From: Sinomicrobium oceani
GTDB taxonomy: Bacteria; Bacteroidota; Bacteroidia; Flavobacteriales; Flavobacteriaceae
Direction of reading: 5' to 3'
Assembly (NCBI RefSeq): GCF_900119185.1
Contig: NZ_FPJE01000015.1
Location: 1 to 64,000, forward strand
DNA: 64,000 bases
The notes under the pieces were generated by a model. That model was not told where the DNA came from and made no database searches. It saw nothing but the letters and a program-made list of their open reading frames with translations. The translations under genes were made by a program, and so were the position numbers. Below are positions 62,457 through 64,000 of the stretch, piece by piece; position 1 is the first letter of the stretch, and each line of letters begins with the position of its first letter.

Positions 62457-63497
62457 ATGAAGAATACCGATGAACAGAGGGAATCCATATCCCTGAAAAA
62501 TTACCTGTATGCCCTTCAGCAACGAAACCTGGTCTACAATCACGATTTCAGATATTTCAGTAACCGGAACATAAACGGAAACGTTACGGATTACGGTATC
62601 CCCGATGGCTGGCAATATCAGGACCCCGGACAAAACGGCACTATCGGTTTTGACAATACTACCATGCAATGTGTCATTAAAAAAAGCGGAGGCAACGAAC
62701 TCATGGAGTTCAAACAGGCGCTCCATGAATTTCCAAGATGGGAACAGGCGCTTCGCGGCAAAACCGTTTCGGCACAGATAATAATGAGTGCGGGCAAATC
62801 GGGCGATGTTACTGTCTCGCTTTCTGACGGTATCAACACCTCTTCGGTAACCAGATCCGGAAATCAGTCCATGACCTTCGATATTCAACTGCAAACCGAT
62901 CCGGCCGCTACCGGACTTATCCTTTCTTTAACTACCACAGTGCCCTACATGACGCTTAATATCGACTATGCGACAGCAAATCTGGGACACATTCCGCTCA
63001 GGAACCTTCCGTGTATGGTACAGGGTATCATCGGGGAACGAAAGCAATATATCGCCACGGAAACCCCGCCTGCAGAAGAACTATCACTATGCAACGGTCT
63101 CAAAGAACTCGATGGAAATTACACCAGGCTGAGATCGGTAATCGGAGACAAGTTCGGAATCAACAGTACAAACGGCAACCCCTACCTGATCAATATGGGA
63201 GGATACTTCAGCCGGGCGTGGGACAATGGCTCCGGTATTGATCCGGACGCCGGAGACCGAACAAAAACCGGACAGGGTAATCGTAGCGGAGATCATGTGA
63301 GTTCCTCGGAAAAAGACATATTCCTGAAACACGATCACGGCCTTAAATTTTCTCTTGACAAACAGATCCTCACCGGCGATAAAGGAGCTGCCACCGTCAT
63401 CAATACGACCACGACCTCCAAGACCAACCCACAATCGGAAGGAAAAGAAACCCGGCCGATAAACATCGCCGAACTCTACACTATCAAATGGGCATGA
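62457..63497 (+). CDS. phage tail fibre/collar-like protein outside a prophage
   Basis: This is a 346-residue protein. After a short helix, residues about 20-170 look like a carbohydrate-binding jelly roll (NLVYNHDFRYFSNRN, WQYQDPGQNGTIGFDN, SLTTTVPYMTLNIDYA). The end resembles tail fibres with a collar domain: FSRAWDNGSGIDPDAGDRTKTGQG and the last 16 residues ETRPINIAELYTIKWA, close to the common tail-fibre ending ETRPxNxAxxYxIK. No signal peptide is present. No capsid, sheath, baseplate or lysis gene is near. It stands between two unknown beta-rich proteins and may be a receptor-binding part of a delivered particle or toxin complex. Confidence 0.72.
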   Translation: MKNTDEQRESISLKNYLYALQQRNLVYNHDFRYFSNRNINGNVTDYGIPDGWQYQDPGQNGTIGFDNTTMQCVIKKSGGNELMEFKQALHEFPRWEQALRGKTVSAQIIMSAGKSGDVTVSLSDGINTSSVTRSGNQSMTFDIQLQTDPAATGLILSLTTTVPYMTLNIDYATANLGHIPLRNLPCMVQGIIGERKQYIATETPPAEELSLCNGLKELDGNYTRLRSVIGDKFGINSTNGNPYLINMGGYFSRAWDNGSGIDPDAGDRTKTGQGNRSGDHVSSSEKDIFLKHDHGLKFSLDKQILTGDKGAATVINTTTTSKTNPQSEGKETRPINIAELYTIKWA

Positions 63498-63532
63498 AGA
63501 CCGCATAAAAATCACAGCAAAACACCAACATC

Positions 63533-63871
63533 ATGAAAACCCTGACTTTATCTTCTGTAGAGCAGTGTATCACAGCTGCATATCATCAATATCTTACCGG
63601 GAAGCCAGGCACCATAACCTGTACAACCATCGAAGACGGAACTGTCAATATACAATGTGTGATCAGCGGCACCCGGTTTAATTGTGGTTTTGCAGGTTAT
63701 CAAATGAACGGAGACGACACCGACCACCTCAGGACCTGGTGCATTACACATCCCGGAGACGGCTGGAGTTTTGGGTTCAGGGGTATAAGTCCCTCGCATC
63801 CCGACAGCCTGAATATTACGCTTATCGACAAAACTCCCTTAATGTTTAATTTTCATGTATACCTGGGCTGA
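63533..63871 (+). CDS. hypothetical small beta-rich protein
   Basis: This 112-residue protein is not recognised. It starts MKTLTLSSVEQCITAAYHQYL without a cleavable signal. The rest is strand-rich with three further Cys (about 30, 40 and 51), a Trp-rich centre (RTWCITHPGDGWSFGFRG) and a C-terminal FNFHVYLG. It begins 35 bp after the tail-fibre-like gene and ends the three-gene group; a 12-bp hairpin follows at 63914-63944. It could be an inhibitor, chaperone or second binding subunit of the group. Confidence 0.62.
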   Translation: MKTLTLSSVEQCITAAYHQYLTGKPGTITCTTIEDGTVNIQCVISGTRFNCGFAGYQMNGDDTDHLRTWCITHPGDGWSFGFRGISPSHPDSLNITLIDKTPLMFNFHVYLG

Positions 63872-63913
63872 ACCGGTATCATCCTAACCTTGCTGCATTT
63901 CATAACCAAAGGT

Positions 63914-63944
63914 CGGTTGAAGGACTCCGAATGTCCTTCAATCG
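63914..63944 (+). terminator. hairpin after the three-gene group
   Basis: CGGTTGAAGGAC (63914-63925) pairs with GTCCTTCAATCG (63933-63944, one G-T) with a 7-nt loop, 42 bp after the last gene. A T run is missing, so it is a likely but not certain terminator. Confidence 0.6.
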
Positions 63945-64000
63945 GCTATATAATCAGTACCTTCCCTATTCATGCCTTTTCTCCAAAACCGCATTACTTC

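Noticed and set aside
61720-63871. Calling the three-gene group a prophage remnant
   Set aside because: Only one protein has a phage-like part and no other phage gene, integrase or att repeat is seen within the window. It cannot be excluded because the right side is cut off.
1-64000. CRISPR arrays or rRNA genes
   Set aside because: No regularly spaced direct repeats with unique spacers and no rRNA signature stretches were seen on either strand.

Overview
The window is chromosomal DNA of a Bacteroidota bacterium, most likely a member of the Flavobacteriaceae. The evidence is the paired SusC/SusD transporters, lipoproteins with an acidic stretch right after the lipobox Cys, the DUF4270, DUF4907 and DUF58 families, the FolK-deoxynucleoside kinase fusion, a tyrosine integrase of the Bacteroidetes type, and promoters with the TAnnTTTG -7 box instead of sigma70 boxes. 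The genus cannot be fixed from the sequence. No rRNA operon or CRISPR array is present.

Layout. 1-2622: the end of an integrated element. It holds the tail of an IS21-type istB gene, a small helix-turn-helix protein, a small unknown protein and a tyrosine integrase next to the 3' end of tRNA-Asp(GTC). 2623-5056: tRNA-Asp, a DUF58 protein, thioredoxin and a glycerophosphodiesterase-like lipoprotein with altered active-site positions. 5091-28270: a large alpha-glucan (starch/maltodextrin) utilisation locus. A leftward operon encodes a sugar MFS permease, beta-phosphoglucomutase, a GH65 maltose phosphorylase and two GH13 enzymes. A LacI-type regulator and a GH16-type lipoprotein follow. A rightward arm carries SusC-SusD-SusE-amylase and then a second SusC-SusD pair. 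The genes suggest surface cleavage, SusCD import, periplasmic trimming, permease uptake, phosphorolysis of maltose and conversion of beta-glucose-1-phosphate to glucose-6-phosphate. Three closely related palindromic sites lie before the permease operon and before each susC, so the LacI protein probably controls all three units.

28305-37151: a lone TonB receptor, a small holin-like membrane protein, tig-clpP-clpX, a GH3-family enzyme and a DUF2797 protein. 37158-44347: a LytTR two-component pair followed by envelope proteins (DUF4907, a kelch lipoprotein, a beta-barrel, a DUF4270 lipoprotein and a second outer-membrane protein). 44409-58119: mostly single housekeeping genes, namely AsmA, a YhhQ-type transporter, SppA, FolK-dNK, a DUF3037/HipA-like pair, MscS, a secreted two-repeat protein, a pentapeptide protein, a SpoU methyltransferase and MutS. 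58297-58500: tRNA-Gly(GCC) and tRNA-Leu(TAA). 58715-61556: an unknown protein, a seven-helix membrane protein and a NarL-type kinase/regulator pair. 61720-63871: three genes in a row, of which the middle one ends like a phage tail fibre, although no other phage gene is present. This last group, with the two-component system in front of it, is the least explained part of the window.
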